From positions 1 to 43,019 of the forward strand of contig DRKP01000190.1 of the NCBI GenBank assembly GCA_011051715.1: a DNA stretch of 43,019 nt, read 5' to 3'. The notes under the pieces are model-generated. The model was not told where the DNA came from. It did no database searches and saw only the letters and a list, made by a program, of their open reading frames with translations. The DNA comes from Sedimenticola thiotaurini (GTDB lineage Bacteria > Pseudomonadota > Gammaproteobacteria > Chromatiales > Chromatiaceae). How positions within the stretch are numbered: position 1 is the first letter of the stretch; every line of letters starts with the position of its first letter. The translations under genes were made by a program, and so were the position numbers. Below are positions 7,954-20,345 of the stretch, one piece after another.

Positions 7954-8433
7954 ATGAGACTTTCCACGAAAGGGCGGTACGCCGTCACCGCGATGCTGGA
8001 CCTGACATTGCAGGGCGGTGATGGTCCGGTGACCCTGGCAGAGATATCGGAGACGCAGGGTATTTCTCTCTCCTATCTGGAGCAGCTGTTCGCCTGCCTG
8101 CGCGCCAAGCAGCTGGTTCGTGGCGTGCGCGGCCCCGGTGGCGGGTATTACCTGGGGCGCCCGGCGGAGGAGATCTCCATCGCCGATATCATCTGTGCCG
8201 TGGACGAATGGGTCGAGTTCACCCGCTGTGGCGGAAACCGGGACTGTCGTGACGGCAAACGCTGCCTGACCCACAATCTGTGGGACGATCTGAGTAACGA
8301 GATCTTCAATTTCCTCAGCAATATCAACCTGGCCCAGCTGGTGGAGCGGGGTGGGTTGAAGGAGGGGGGCTGCATCCGGGAGAAGCAGAAGGAGGCCACC
8401 CTGCCGGGCGGCAGTGGCAGCCAGGCTGCCTGA
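7954..8433 (+). CDS. iscR: Iron-sulfur cluster regulator IscR (Rrf2 family)
   Basis: Transcription factor that senses cellular [2Fe-2S] status. The first 70 residues are the winged helix, nearly identical to E. coli IscR ([39 protein letters not shown]). The cluster ligands Cys92, Cys98 and Cys104 fall at exactly the E. coli positions, followed by His107 (CLTHNLW). The 159-residue length is normal. In E. coli and many relatives iscR heads iscSUA-hscBA-fdx; here no isc gene follows, only a convergent kinase gene 71 nt on, so the regulator is physically separated from any assembly operon. A dyad at 7907-7925 probably mediates autoregulation. It could belong to an IscR-like paralogue, but the ligand spacing argues for IscR proper. 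Confidence 0.93.
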   Translation: MRLSTKGRYAVTAMLDLTLQGGDGPVTLAEISETQGISLSYLEQLFACLRAKQLVRGVRGPGGGYYLGRPAEEISIADIICAVDEWVEFTRCGGNRDCRDGKRCLTHNLWDDLSNEIFNFLSNINLAQLVERGGLKEGGCIREKQKEATLPGGSGSQAA

Positions 8434-8504
8434 TCCCCCTGCCCCGGGGGCCCCGGCCGCAATAGGGATTTCCCCAGATGGCGGGTAGTTCCCGTCTGCG
8501 TATC

Positions 8505-10442
8505 CTATGAAAGAGGGATCCGGACCCTGACCCGGGTGCCCGTCGTGTCGGAGCGGATCCGGATGTCCCCGCCATGGGCCTCCACCATGCGCCGCACGAT
8601 GGGCAGGCCCAGACCCGTCCCCTGGGGCTTGCTGGTGAAGAAGGGGGTGAACAGTCGCTCCAGCGCCTCGTCCGGGATCGGTTCGCCGCCATTGATGACC
8701 TCCAGCACCATCAGCTGACCGGCATCGTCCCGCGCCAGCCGCCACTCGATTTCACTCCCCTCCGGCGCCGCCTCCACCGCGTTGTTGGCCAGGTTGATCA
8801 GGACCTGGGTCAAGCGGTCCCGGTCGCCCATGACCAGGCACCGGTCGGTCTCCAGCCGTACCAGGAAGCGCACCCCCCGTTCCTCCGCGATCTCCTGATG
8901 GCTGGCGACGAAGCGACTCAGGAACTCTCCCATCTCGATCGAATCCAGCTCCAGTTTCAGTGGCTTGGCGTAAAGCAGGATCTCGTCCAGAAGACGGGCG
9001 ATACGGGCGGCCTCCTCGTGGGCGAGCCGCGTCCGCTTGCGGGCCCCTTCCGGCAGCTCGCTCTGTTGCAGGTATTCGATCGCCATGATGACGGTGGAGA
9101 GGGGGGTGCGTATCTCGTGGGCGATGCCGGAGACGAAGGTGCCGATGGCGGCCAGCCGGTCGTGCTCCGCCAGCTTCACGGTACGGCCGAAGCTGTGGGT
9201 GATCAGCTTGGCGATATTGCTCAACAGTTCCAGGTGCTCCTGCGTATAGGCGCCGGTGCGGGTGGTGGCAAACGCCAGCACCGCCGGGACCGGGCTCTGC
9301 CCGGTCACCGGCAGAAAGATGGCATCGCCCAGACCCAGGTTCATCATGTGATTGAGGAACTCGTACTGGGGATTGTTCTCGGCGGTGCGCTTCATGTCGG
9401 GAATGTGCAGCACCTGGTCGTTCTCCAGGGCCTGCTGCAACAGCGTGTTGCGAAAGCGGAATCGGCTGCGGCCGGTCATCACCGGCTTGCCGTCGCGGTA
9501 GCTCTTCTCCAGGATGATGGTGCCACCCTCGCCGCTGACGAACAGGGCGCCGACCCAGTCCAGTGGCAGCAGGGCGGGAAACTGCTCGGCTACGAAACAG
9601 AGGGTCTCGTCCAGATCCGATCCCTGCTGGATGCGGTCGATCAGCTGGAAGATGGCATGCAGCCGGGAGGAGAGCTGGTTGAAGGCATCGCTCATCCGGC
9701 CCAGCTCATTGTCGCCGGTGACCGAAACCTGATAGCCGAAGTCGCCCTGGGCCACGTGCTGGAAGCCGCTGGCCGCCCGGCCCAGGGGGCGCAGAATGGC
9801 GATGAAGAACCAGGCAAAGATGCCCAGCGTGAGCACCGTCACGGTCGCCAGGGTGAGCCATTGCAGCCTGTTGACCTGCTCCAGGCGGTTGTCCACCTGC
9901 AGCTGGATCTGGTTGCGCAGGGCGTCGAGGGCCCGGCTCAGTGCCATGTGGTTGGCGGTGATGAAGGCCGCGGCACGGGCCAGATCGGTATTCCCCTGAT
10001 CCATGCCGAGGGCCCGCCCGATACCCGACCTGAATTCGGCCCAGGTCTCCTCCACCGTCGCCACGGCGGCGTGGACCGAGGGCTCGAGGGTGGGGCGGAA
10101 GGGCTCGTCCAGGGCGGTCAGGGCGGTGGAGAAGTTCTCGCTCATGAAGCCGTTGGTGATCTCGTCGAACAGCTGCAGCTGGTCGTGCAACTCCTGGTAG
10201 TAGACCTTCAGGTCCCGCTGTTTCGCCCCGGCATCTGCAGGGGGATTCATGGCGTAGTTGACGCCGAGATTGACGATGCTGCGGGCGGTGTGTTCCAGCC
10301 GTGCGGTGATATTCAGCAGCATGTTGTAGCCGCGCTGCTCCTCCAGGGCCATCTGGTTGACCAGAAAGACACCGAAGAACAGGAGGACGATCAGCAGCAG
10401 GGCGGCGCCGATCTGCAGTTTCAGGGAACGGAGCAGGGCCAT
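8505..10442 (-). CDS. Membrane sensor histidine kinase with HAMP and GAF-like domains
   Basis: A 645-residue kinase starting at 10442 (MALLRSLKLQIGAALL). There are two transmembrane helices at about 11-30 and 197-218 with a roughly 165-residue helical periplasmic sensor between them. Then come a HAMP linker (about 215-268), a GAF-like domain (about 278-415), and a HisKA domain with GIAHEIRTPLS (His442). The ATPase domain shows LINLANNAVEA and FTPFFTSKPQGTGLGLPI. The G1 box reads INGGEPIP rather than DNGxGI, a variant seen in some NtrB/PilS-like kinases. No response regulator gene is adjacent, so its partner is unknown. The frame stays open upstream to 10595, but that part is Pro/Gly-rich and lies over the prmB start, so the helix-starting Met is preferred. 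It is convergent with iscR and divergent from prmB. Confidence 0.92.
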   Translation of the reverse strand: MALLRSLKLQIGAALLLIVLLFFGVFLVNQMALEEQRGYNMLLNITARLEHTARSIVNLGVNYAMNPPADAGAKQRDLKVYYQELHDQLQLFDEITNGFMSENFSTALTALDEPFRPTLEPSVHAAVATVEETWAEFRSGIGRALGMDQGNTDLARAAAFITANHMALSRALDALRNQIQLQVDNRLEQVNRLQWLTLATVTVLTLGIFAWFFIAILRPLGRAASGFQHVAQGDFGYQVSVTGDNELGRMSDAFNQLSSRLHAIFQLIDRIQQGSDLDETLCFVAEQFPALLPLDWVGALFVSGEGGTIILEKSYRDGKPVMTGRSRFRFRNTLLQQALENDQVLHIPDMKRTAENNPQYEFLNHMMNLGLGDAIFLPVTGQSPVPAVLAFATTRTGAYTQEHLELLSNIAKLITHSFGRTVKLAEHDRLAAIGTFVSGIAHEIRTPLSTVIMAIEYLQQSELPEGARKRTRLAHEEAARIARLLDEILLYAKPLKLELDSIEMGEFLSRFVASHQEIAEERGVRFLVRLETDRCLVMGDRDRLTQVLINLANNAVEAAPEGSEIEWRLARDDAGQLMVLEVINGGEPIPDEALERLFTPFFTSKPQGTGLGLPIVRRMVEAHGGDIRIRSDTTGTRVRVRIPLS

Positions 10443-10576
10443 CGGCTGGATTATAGGCGGAAAACCCCTCGCTGGGCCGGCGCAGTGGCAAATACCCTGC
10501 TGCCGTACCCTTAACCCCGGGCCACGAAATCGGCTATCATCACCGTTTCCACCGGGCGGCGCCGGAACCGAGACAC

Positions 10577-11494
10577 ATGCACCAGGAGACGGCAACCCTG
10601 CTGACGATCCGTGACCTCGTGCGCTGGGGGGCGAGTCGCTTCAATGAGGAGGGACTGTTCTTCGGCCACGGTACCGACAACGCCCTGGACGAGGCCTATA
10701 CCCTGGTGCTGTCGGCGCTGCATCTCGCCGACGGCGTCCCGGACGCCTACCTGGGTGCGCGGTTGACCGATCGCGAGCGGGAGCAGGTGCTGGCGCTGCT
10801 CAGGCGGCGTATCGACGAGCGGATTCCAGCCGCCTACCTGACCAACCGGGCACGTTTCGCCGGCCTCGATTTCTACGTCGACGAGCAGGTACTGGTGCCC
10901 CGCTCGCCGATCGCCGAGTTGATCGAGGCGGGGTTCACCCCCTGGCTGCAGCCGGAGGCGGTGACCCGGGTGCTGGATCTCTGCACCGGCAGCGGTTGCA
11001 TCGCGATTGGCTGCGCCCATGCCTTCCCAGACGCCAGCGTGGATGCGGTGGACCTCTCCCCGGGGGCGCTGGAGGTGGCCCGTGTGAACATCGTGCGTCA
11101 CCGGCTGGAGGATCGGGTCGAGCCGATCCAGTCGGACCTGTTCCAGGGGCTGAAGGGGCGCCGCTACGATCTGATCGTCAGCAATCCACCCTATGTCAGC
11201 CGGGACGAGTATCATCAGCTGCCCGACGAGTATCATCGTGAACCGGCACTGGGGCTGGAGGCGGGTGACGAGGGCCTCGACCTGGTGGCGCGGATCCTGG
11301 CCGGGGCGGCCGATCACCTGGAGCCGGATGGCATCCTGGTGGTGGAGGTGGGCAGCAGTGCCGAGGCGCTGCTGCAGCGTTATCCGCAGGTACCGTTCCT
11401 GTGGCTGGATTTCGAGCGCGGCGGTGACGGTGTCTTTCTGCTCACCGCAGAGCAGTTGAACGATTGCCGGGCGGCATTTCGGGAGGACGACTGA
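10577..11494 (+). CDS. prmB: Ribosomal protein L3 N5-glutamine methyltransferase PrmB
   Basis: Uses S-adenosylmethionine to methylate a Gln side-chain amide of ribosomal protein L3. The N-terminal helical domain has the PrmB-specific [20 protein letters not shown]; the Rossmann domain has the SAM-binding [12 protein letters not shown] (about 135-146) and the catalytic SNPPYVS, which contacts the target glutamine. Its 305 residues match the E. coli enzyme (310) closely. The [10 protein letters not shown] segment separates it from PrmC/HemK. It is the first of three closely spaced genes (5 nt to the next). Confidence 0.95.
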   Translation: MHQETATLLTIRDLVRWGASRFNEEGLFFGHGTDNALDEAYTLVLSALHLADGVPDAYLGARLTDREREQVLALLRRRIDERIPAAYLTNRARFAGLDFYVDEQVLVPRSPIAELIEAGFTPWLQPEAVTRVLDLCTGSGCIAIGCAHAFPDASVDAVDLSPGALEVARVNIVRHRLEDRVEPIQSDLFQGLKGRRYDLIVSNPPYVSRDEYHQLPDEYHREPALGLEAGDEGLDLVARILAGAADHLEPDGILVVEVGSSAEALLQRYPQVPFLWLDFERGGDGVFLLTAEQLNDCRAAFREDD

Positions 11495-11499
11495 ACACT

Positions 11500-11823
11500 A
11501 TGGCACTACAGCGTGCACGATCGGCTGAGGAGTATGCGGAGTGGGTCAAGCAGGCCCGCTTCGAGGTGCAGGATCTTCGTGACTGCCTGCTCTACGACAT
11601 GGAGGAGATCGGCGAGATGGGGCGCTTTCCGGCCTTCCTCGATCCCCTCGCGCAGGGCATCGAGTCGGTCTACGATGCCATGTGCCGCGGCGAGTACAGT
11701 TTCGGGCGCGAGGATCTGCCATTCATGGAGATCGCGGAGATGAACGCGGATCAGATCCCGTTCATGGTCCTGCTCAAACAGATCAACGAGACCCATCGCA
11801 AGGGTCTGGACGTGGAAGAGTAG
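11500..11823 (+). CDS. Small acidic conserved-looking protein of unknown function
   Basis: A 107-residue, mostly helical, acidic protein with no signal peptide or membrane span (MALQRARSAEEYAEWVKQAR, DMEEIGEMGRFPAFLDPL, MEIAEMNADQIPFM). ATG 11500 follows the prmB stop by 5 nt, with GGAGG at 11482-11486, and its own stop is 3 nt before hemN, so the three are almost surely co-transcribed. Codon use resembles the neighbours. I do not recognise the family; the context (L3 methyltransferase, coproporphyrinogen oxidase) does not give a function. Confidence 0.82.
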   Translation: MALQRARSAEEYAEWVKQARFEVQDLRDCLLYDMEEIGEMGRFPAFLDPLAQGIESVYDAMCRGEYSFGREDLPFMEIAEMNADQIPFMVLLKQINETHRKGLDVEE

Positions 11824-11826
11824 TCG

Positions 11827-13212
11827 ATGGACCAGTCCCTCATCTTCGATCTCGACCTGATCAACAAGTACGACCGGGCCGGCCCGCGCTACACCTCCTA
11901 TCCCACCGCGCCCCAGTTCCACGAGGGCTTCGGTGAGGCCGCCTACCGGGAGGTTGCGGCGCGCAGCAATGCCAGCGGACGACCGCTCTCGCTCTATTTC
12001 CATATCCCGTTCTGCGATACCGTCTGCTTCTATTGTGCCTGCAACAAGATCGCCACCAAGGACCGGGGCATGGCCGCCGGCTACCTGCAGCGGGTGCACC
12101 GGGAGATCGCTCTGCAGGGCGCCCTGTTCGACCGTGGACGCCGGGTGGAACAGCTGCACTGGGGGGGTGGCACCCCCACCTTCATCAGCCATGAGCAGAT
12201 GCGTGAACTGATGGCGGTCACCCGCGAGCACTTCGATCTGGCGGACGACGAGAGCGGGGAGTTCTCCATCGAGATCGATCCGCGCGAGGCCACCGCCGGG
12301 AGCATCGCCCTGTTGCGCGAGATCGGTTTCAACCGGCTCAGTCTTGGGGTGCAGGATCTGGATCCAAAGGTGCAGCAGGCGGTCAACCGCATCCAGTCGG
12401 AGGCGGAGACCATGGCGGTGATCGACGCCGCCAGGGACAACGGCTACCGTTCGGTCAGCATCGACCTGATCTACGGCCTGCCGTTGCAGACGGCGGAGAG
12501 CTTCATCCGCACCCTGGACCGCATCATCGAGGTGGGTCCGGACCGCCTGTCGGTGTTCAACTATGCTCACCTGCCGGAGCGGTTCAAGCCCCAGCGGCGG
12601 ATCAATGCGGTCGATCTGCCGCGCCCGGCGGAGAAGCTGGAGATCCTGAGAACCACCATCGAACACCTCACCGACGCCGGTTACGTCTACATCGGCATGG
12701 ACCACTTTGCCCGGCCCGACGACGAGTTGGCCATCGCCCAGCGGGAGGGCACCCTGTACCGCAATTTCCAGGGCTACTCGACCCATGCCGAGTGTGACCT
12801 GGTCGCCATGGGCGTCACCTCGATCAGCATGATCGAGCCGACCTACAGCCAGAACGTGCGTGGCCTGGAGGAGTACTACCAGCGGCTCGACGAAGGGCAT
12901 CTGCCGGTGTTCCGGGGTATCGAACTGACCCGGGACGACCGCATCCGGCGCGACGTGATCACCCGGCTGATCTGCAACTTCGTGCTCGATTTCGCCACCC
13001 TGGAACGGCGCTGGGGGATCGATTTCAGGGACTATTTCGGCGACTCCCTCGCCCGGCTCGAGGGGATGGAGGCCGATGGTCTGCTGGAGACCGATGCCGA
13101 CGGCATCCGCGTGCTGCCGCGGGGCAGGCTGCTGATCCGCAATATCTGCATGGTGTTCGACCGTTATCTCCCGCCGGTGGAGGAACAGAAGAGTTTCTCC
13201 CGGGTGATCTGA
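11827..13212 (+). CDS. hemN: Oxygen-independent coproporphyrinogen III oxidase
   Basis: Radical-SAM enzyme that decarboxylates coproporphyrinogen III to protoporphyrinogen IX without oxygen. The [4Fe-4S] ligands are in FHIPFCDTVCFYCAC: Cys63, Cys67 and Cys70, with the extra Cys72, as in E. coli HemN (62/66/69/71). The N-terminal YTSYPTAPQF, the GGGTPTF SAM motif and the C-terminal HemN domain are all present, and the 461-residue length is full. This combination points to true HemN rather than the HemW paralogue. ATG 11827 lies 3 nt after the preceding stop. FNR, which controls hemN in many bacteria, is encoded in the same window, but I see no FNR box near this operon. Confidence 0.96.
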   Translation: MDQSLIFDLDLINKYDRAGPRYTSYPTAPQFHEGFGEAAYREVAARSNASGRPLSLYFHIPFCDTVCFYCACNKIATKDRGMAAGYLQRVHREIALQGALFDRGRRVEQLHWGGGTPTFISHEQMRELMAVTREHFDLADDESGEFSIEIDPREATAGSIALLREIGFNRLSLGVQDLDPKVQQAVNRIQSEAETMAVIDAARDNGYRSVSIDLIYGLPLQTAESFIRTLDRIIEVGPDRLSVFNYAHLPERFKPQRRINAVDLPRPAEKLEILRTTIEHLTDAGYVYIGMDHFARPDDELAIAQREGTLYRNFQGYSTHAECDLVAMGVTSISMIEPTYSQNVRGLEEYYQRLDEGHLPVFRGIELTRDDRIRRDVITRLICNFVLDFATLERRWGIDFRDYFGDSLARLEGMEADGLLETDADGIRVLPRGRLLIRNICMVFDRYLPPVEEQKSFSRVI

Positions 13213-13244
13213 GATTCCCCGGTGGGGTCTTCCCCAAGGTGGCT

Positions 13245-13275
13245 CCGGACAGGCGGTCATTTTGGCCGCTGCCGG
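13245..13275 (+). terminator. Possible terminator hairpin after hemN
   Basis: CCGGaCAgGCGG can pair with CCGCTGCCGG (two one-base bulges) around TCATTTTGG; it begins 32 nt after the hemN stop. There is no T-run after the stem, so the assignment is weak. Confidence 0.3.
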
Positions 13276-13426
13276 AACGACGGGTACAGGCTCGTTCGGG
13301 GTTGGGAGGAGGGGCTGCAACGGGAGGGGCCGCTCCGGGAGGTCGTCCGTGCCCGTTCCCGGCGGAAAGTCCCGGGGCGGCGATGACCGCTTGGCCGGGT
13401 TAATAGAAGAGGCGCCGCAGCCATTG

Positions 13427-13432
13427 TATAAT
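13427..13432 (+). promoter_or_regulatory. -10 element of the tRNA-Leu promoter
   Basis: Perfect TATAAT ending 25 nt before the tRNA. The -35 region (around 13404, TAGAAG) is poor, so only the -10 is supported. Confidence 0.5.
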
Positions 13433-13457
13433 GATCGTTTGTCCGGCGTGCCGGCAA

Positions 13458-13542
<85 letters not shown>

Positions 13543-13655
13543 ATACCGGGGTGGGTGGTCCGGACCGGTGACCGGCCGGCCGGTCGCCGGAGTGTTTTTT
13601 GATCTCGTAACAGATGGACAGATGGCTGGCTGCGGGCCGGCGAGGGCTTATTTTA

Positions 13656-14987
13656 ATGCAAGTTTCGGTTGAATCGAGTGAGGGTCTTGAGCGGCGGATG
13701 ACGGTGGAACTGCCGGCCGAGAGGGTGACGGAGGCGATGGAGAAGCGACTCCGGGAGATCGCCCGCAACGCCAGGCTGGACGGCTTCCGGCCGGGCAAGG
13801 TGCCCCTTTCGGTGGTGCGCAAGCGCTTCGGTGGTCAGGTGCAGCAGGAGGTGTTCGGCGACCTGGTCCAGTCCAGCTACTTCGAGGCCATCTCCAGCGA
13901 GAACCTGAATCCCGCCGGCGAACCCACCATCGAGCCGCTGGAGAAGGCGCCGGAGGAGGGGATGGGGTACGTGGCCGTGTTCGAGGTGATGCCGGAGTTC
14001 GAACTGGCAGAGTTGTCCGGGGCGGTGATCAGACGGCCGGTGGTCGAGGTGACGGATGCCGACGTGGAGCGGATGGTGGAGAAGCTGCGCAAGCAGCGTA
14101 CCACCTGGAACCAGGTCGAGCGGGAGGCCCGGGGGGGCGACCAGGTCGATATCGACTTCAAGGGCTACATCGACGATGAGCCGTTCGACGGTGGCACCGC
14201 GGAGGGCGTACCGCTGGTGCTGGGTTCCGGCTCCATGATCCCCGGGTTCGAGGAGGGGCTGATCGGTGCCAAGGCCGGCGAGGAGCGGACCCTGGAGGTG
14301 ACATTCCCGGAGGACTACCGGGTTGATAGCCTGGCCGGCAAGCAGGCAAGATTCGAGGTCAGGGTCAACTCCGTGTCGGAACCGGTGGTGCCGGAGGTGG
14401 ACGAGGAGTTCGCCCGGGCCTACGGCGTCACGGAAGGGGGCGTGGAGGCCTTTCTGCAGGAGATCCGGTCCAATATGGAGCGGGAGCTGGCGGACAAGAT
14501 CCACAGTCAGCTGAAGGAGCAGGCGATGGATGCGCTGCTGGCGGCCAACCCGATCGAGGTGCCCCGTACCCTGGTGAAGCAGGAGGCCGAGGCGCTGCAG
14601 CGGCAGACCCGCGAGAACATGGCCCAGGGCGGCCAGGCCAGCAATCTGGAACTGCCGCTGGATCTGTTCGAGGAACAGGCCCGGCGGCGGGTGGCGCTGG
14701 GGCTGATCATCGGCGAGGTGCTGCGCAGCAACGACATCAAGGTGGACCGCGACCGGGTGCGCGAGAAGGTGGAGCAGTTCGCCCAGTCCTACGAGTCCCC
14801 GCAGGAGGTGATCGACTACTACTATGCCGATCCCAAGAACCTGGGTCCGGTGGAGAACGTGGTGCTGGAGGACCAGGTGGTGGACTGGGTGATGGAGCAG
14901 GCGAAGGTGGAGGAACAGCCGGCCAGCTTCGACGAGATCATGAATCCGCCGCCGAAGGGAGAGGAATCCGCCGCAGCGGAGACGTGA
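13656..14987 (+). CDS. tig: Trigger factor (ribosome-bound chaperone, PPIase)
   Basis: Binds at the ribosome exit tunnel and shields nascent chains. The N-terminal ribosome-binding domain carries the signature GFRPGKVP (about residues 44-51; the FRK of E. coli reads FRP here). The FKBP-type PPIase domain follows (about 150-245; [33 protein letters not shown]), then the helical substrate-binding C-domain. The 443-residue length is standard. ATG 13656 ([14 protein letters not shown]) was chosen over an upstream Met at 13614, because family members begin at MQVS and GAGGG lies 9 nt upstream. It is followed by clpP after 62 nt, the usual tig-clpPX order. Confidence 0.96.
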   Translation: MQVSVESSEGLERRMTVELPAERVTEAMEKRLREIARNARLDGFRPGKVPLSVVRKRFGGQVQQEVFGDLVQSSYFEAISSENLNPAGEPTIEPLEKAPEEGMGYVAVFEVMPEFELAELSGAVIRRPVVEVTDADVERMVEKLRKQRTTWNQVEREARGGDQVDIDFKGYIDDEPFDGGTAEGVPLVLGSGSMIPGFEEGLIGAKAGEERTLEVTFPEDYRVDSLAGKQARFEVRVNSVSEPVVPEVDEEFARAYGVTEGGVEAFLQEIRSNMERELADKIHSQLKEQAMDALLAANPIEVPRTLVKQEAEALQRQTRENMAQGGQASNLELPLDLFEEQARRRVALGLIIGEVLRSNDIKVDRDRVREKVEQFAQSYESPQEVIDYYYADPKNLGPVENVVLEDQVVDWVMEQAKVEEQPASFDEIMNPPPKGEESAAAET

Positions 14988-15049
14988 CGCAGGCCCCGGG
15001 CGGCGACCGAATCAACCGATGTTCATCCAACGTAAAGGAATCCTTCCTG

Positions 15050-15697
15050 ATGGCCGATAGCAAGCACATGAGTGCACTGGATACCCGCAATCTGGGGCTG
15101 ATCCCGATCGTGGTGGAGCAGACCGCCCGTGGCGAACGCTCCTATGATATCTACTCCCGGCTGCTGAAAGAACGGGTCATCTTCCTGGTGGGGCCGGTGG
15201 AGGACCACATGGCCAATCTGGTGGTGGCCCAGCTGCTGTTCCTGGAGTCGGAGAACCCGGACAAGGACATACACATCTATATCAATTCGCCGGGCGGCTC
15301 GGTCAGCGCCGGCCTCGCGATCTACGACACCATGCAGTTCGTCCGCCCCCATGTCAGCACCATGTGCGTGGGACAGGCGGCCAGTATGGGGGCGCTGCTG
15401 CTGGCCGGTGGCGAGACGGGCAAGCGCTACTGCCTGCCCAACTCCCGGATGATGATCCACCAGCCACTGGGCGGCTTCCAGGGGCAGGCAACGGACATCG
15501 AGATCCATGCCAAGGAGATCCTGCTGCTGCGCGACCGCCTGAACCAGATCATGTCCCACCACACCGGCCGGCCGCTGGAGCAGGTGGCCCAGGACACGGA
15601 ACGCGACAATTTCATGAGTGGTGAGGAAGCGGTCAAGTACGGCCTGATCGACAAGGTGCTGGAGCAGCGCCCGGCGGCGCCCGGCAGCGAAGAGTGA
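15050..15697 (+). CDS. clpP: ATP-dependent Clp protease proteolytic subunit
   Basis: Serine peptidase that forms the tetradecameric chamber working with ClpX or ClpA. The catalytic triad is Ser112 (GQAASMGA), His137 (MMIHQPLGG) and Asp186 (TERDNFMS). The 215-residue length includes the short propeptide of the family. ATG 15050 has AAGGAA 9 nt upstream; an ATG at 15068 is a possible alternative. There is no obvious promoter between tig and clpP, so read-through is likely, while clpX seems also to have its own promoter. No sigma32-type site was seen directly upstream, unlike lon and htpG. Confidence 0.97.
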   Translation: MADSKHMSALDTRNLGLIPIVVEQTARGERSYDIYSRLLKERVIFLVGPVEDHMANLVVAQLLFLESENPDKDIHIYINSPGGSVSAGLAIYDTMQFVRPHVSTMCVGQAASMGALLLAGGETGKRYCLPNSRMMIHQPLGGFQGQATDIEIHAKEILLLRDRLNQIMSHHTGRPLEQVAQDTERDNFMSGEEAVKYGLIDKVLEQRPAAPGSEE

Positions 15698-15762
15698 CCC
15701 CCGGGCACGCGGCCGGACGGGGGCGCGGACCGGCGGCGTGGTACTGCACCCCTCCGGGAACC

Positions 15763-15790
15763 TTGCGAATGGACCGGATTCAGATATTAT
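15763..15790 (+). promoter_or_regulatory. Candidate sigma70 promoter for clpX
   Basis: TTGCGA (15763-15768), 16-nt spacer, TATTAT (15785-15790), about 80 nt ahead of clpX in the clpP-clpX gap. A GC-rich hairpin (CCCCCG/CGGGGG, 15698-15723) begins directly after the clpP stop. Confidence 0.5.
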
Positions 15791-15868
15791 GGGGTGCAAC
15801 CGGGACGGAACCGCCTGCCGGAAGGTGGTCTGGACCGCTTCCCGGGCGGTGACATCGAGGAAGATTCT

Positions 15869-17140
15869 ATGAGTGAAGACAAGACAAGGGACGACGACGG
15901 CAAGTTGCTCTACTGTTCCTTCTGTGGCAAGAGCCAGCATGAAGTGCGCAAGCTGATTGCCGGCCCTTCCGTCTTCATCTGCGACGAGTGCGTCGAGCTG
16001 TGCAACGACATCATCCGTGAGGAGATGCAGGAGGGCGGGGCGGATGCCCGGACCAGCCTGCCGAATCCCCATGAGATCAACCAGATGCTCGATCAGTACG
16101 TGATCGGTCAGGCGCGCGCCAAGAAGGTCCTGTCGGTCGCGGTCTACAATCACTACAAGCGGCTCGACTTCGGCAGCAAGAAGGACGATGTCGAGATCTC
16201 CAAGAGCAATATCCTGCTGATCGGTCCCACCGGCTCGGGCAAGACCCTGCTGGCCGAGACCCTGGCGCGGATGCTCAACGTGCCCTTCACCATTGCCGAT
16301 GCCACCACCCTGACCGAGGCGGGATACGTCGGCGAGGACGTGGAGAACATCATCCAGAAGCTGCTGCAGAAGTGCGACTACGATGTGGAGAAGGCCCAGA
16401 CCGGCATCGTCTACATCGACGAGATCGACAAGATATCGCGCAAGTCGGACAACCCCTCCATCACCCGCGATGTCTCCGGCGAGGGGGTGCAGCAGGCCCT
16501 GTTGAAGCTGATCGAAGGCACCGTCGCCTCGGTGCCGCCCCAGGGCGGTCGCAAGCACCCCCAGCAGGAGTTCCTGCAGGTGGACACCTCCAACATCCTG
16601 TTCATCGTCGGTGGTGCCTTCGCCGGTCTGGAGAAGGTGATCCGCAACCGTTCGGAGAAGGGTGGCATCGGTTTCTCGGCCGAGGTACACAGCAAGGACG
16701 AAGACCGCAAGCTGGGCGAGGTGCTGGTCGACGTCGAACCGGAGGACCTGATCCAGTACGGCCTGATCCCCGAGTTCGTCGGCCGCCTGCCGGTGGTGGC
16801 GACCCTGGAGGAGCTGGACGAATCGGCCCTGGTGCAGATCCTGACCGAGCCGAAGAACGCGCTGGTCAAGCAGTACAGCCGGCTGTTCGAGATGGAGGGT
16901 TGCGAGCTGGAGTTCCGCGAGGACGCGCTGCGCGCCATCGCCCGCCGTGCCATGGAGCGCAAGACCGGCGCCCGCGGCCTGCGTACGGTGATGGAACAGG
17001 TGCTGCTGGACACCATGTACGACCTGCCCTCGATGGAGGACGTCAGCAAGGTCGTGGTGGACGAGTCCGTCATCGTCGGCGAGAGCGAGCCCTATATCAT
17101 CTACGAAGGCGGCGAGAAGCAGCTGGCCGCATCGGACTGA
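15869..17140 (+). CDS. clpX: Clp protease ATP-binding subunit ClpX
   Basis: AAA+ unfoldase that recognises tagged substrates and feeds them to ClpP. The N-terminal zinc domain has Cys16, Cys19, Cys38 and Cys41. Walker A GPTGSGKT is at residues 119-126, pore loop GYVGED at about 152-157 and Walker B IVYIDEID at 180-187. Its 423 residues match E. coli (424). ATG 15869 has GAGGAAG 5 nt upstream. It follows clpP by 171 nt. Confidence 0.98.
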   Translation: MSEDKTRDDDGKLLYCSFCGKSQHEVRKLIAGPSVFICDECVELCNDIIREEMQEGGADARTSLPNPHEINQMLDQYVIGQARAKKVLSVAVYNHYKRLDFGSKKDDVEISKSNILLIGPTGSGKTLLAETLARMLNVPFTIADATTLTEAGYVGEDVENIIQKLLQKCDYDVEKAQTGIVYIDEIDKISRKSDNPSITRDVSGEGVQQALLKLIEGTVASVPPQGGRKHPQQEFLQVDTSNILFIVGGAFAGLEKVIRNRSEKGGIGFSAEVHSKDEDRKLGEVLVDVEPEDLIQYGLIPEFVGRLPVVATLEELDESALVQILTEPKNALVKQYSRLFEMEGCELEFREDALRAIARRAMERKTGARGLRTVMEQVLLDTMYDLPSMEDVSKVVVDESVIVGESEPYIIYEGGEKQLAASD

Positions 17141-17205
17141 ATGACCGCCCCGCAACCGTCCCCGGCCCGCCGTCCCGACGGAACGCCGCCGGAGGCGGAA
17201 TGGGG

Positions 17206-17232
17206 TTGAAATATTCACGGTCATCCCCATTT
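17206..17232 (+). promoter_or_regulatory. Sigma32-type heat-shock promoter of lon
   Basis: TTGAAA (17206-17211), 13-nt spacer, CCCCATTT (17225-17232): an almost ideal sigma32 promoter in the 253-nt clpX-lon gap. Spacer length is identical to that at htpG. lon is a classic sigma32 target. Confidence 0.78.
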
Positions 17233-17393
17233 CACCCTCGCAGACCAGAATCCGGGCCGGGTGTCGAGGCCCCGTTCCGTCAAGTTTCAGATTTCCCGCT
17301 GTTTCCCCTGACCCTTCCTGCCACCTGGCATGAATGGCTGCCCGTAACGGCCCGATCGGCGGGAGATCATATCCATTATCAGGAGAGCCCTCC

Positions 17394-19841
<2,448 letters not shown>

Positions 19842-19934
19842 GGGGGCCGGTGGCGGCCGATCCACGATTGCCTCCGGATCGACCGTCGCCGATCGGACAG
19901 TCCTGCGCAACCGGCCTGCCCGGGCCGCTTTACC

Positions 19935-19963
19935 TTGACCGGGATTCGGCCCACTGGTATAAA
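19935..19963 (+). promoter_or_regulatory. Sigma70 promoter of hupB
   Basis: TTGACC (19935-19940), exactly 17 nt, TATAAA (19958-19963), about 90 nt ahead of the HU start codon. It is the best sigma70 match I found in the window. Confidence 0.78.
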
Positions 19964-20059
19964 TTGAGCCCGTTTTTTTACTCACCGAACAGAACAGTGG
20001 CCGTAGCATACAGAGTATCGAAGGGCGGCTGTTCGTCACCGAAGGGGAGATACCTGAGA

Positions 20060-20332
20060 ATGAACAAAACTGAACTGGTCGAGGCGATGGCAGAGGCTGC
20101 CGACATCTCCAAGGCGGCTGCCGGTCGCGCGCTGGACGGCATGATCGCGGCGATCACCCAGGCGCTGCAGGATGGTGACCAGGTGGCCATCGCCGGGTTT
20201 GGCACCTTCTCCGTCCGGGAGCGTGCCGCCCGTACCGGGCGTAATCCCCAGACCGGTGAAACCATCGAGATCAAGGCCTCCCGCAACCCGGCGTTCAAGG
20301 CTGGCAAAGGCCTCAAGGATGCCGTAAACTAA
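20060..20332 (+). CDS. hupB: DNA-binding protein HU (beta type)
   Basis: Small dimeric nucleoid protein that bends DNA. Its 90 residues match the family exactly: [15 protein letters not shown], the [20 protein letters not shown] arm region and the terminal [15 protein letters not shown]. The position after lon is the standard location of the beta-type gene. ATG 20060 has GGGGAGA upstream. Its stop is only 13 nt ahead of tRNA-Val and there is no terminator between, so HU mRNA and the two tRNAs are probably one primary transcript. Confidence 0.98.
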   Translation: MNKTELVEAMAEAADISKAAAGRALDGMIAAITQALQDGDQVAIAGFGTFSVRERAARTGRNPQTGETIEIKASRNPAFKAGKGLKDAVN

Positions 20333-20345
20333 CCCGCTTTCCCCA

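Noticed and set aside
8574-10514. 646-residue plus-strand frame across the second kinase
   Set aside because: The minus strand encodes TM, HAMP, H-box, N-box and G2 box in order; the plus frame has none.
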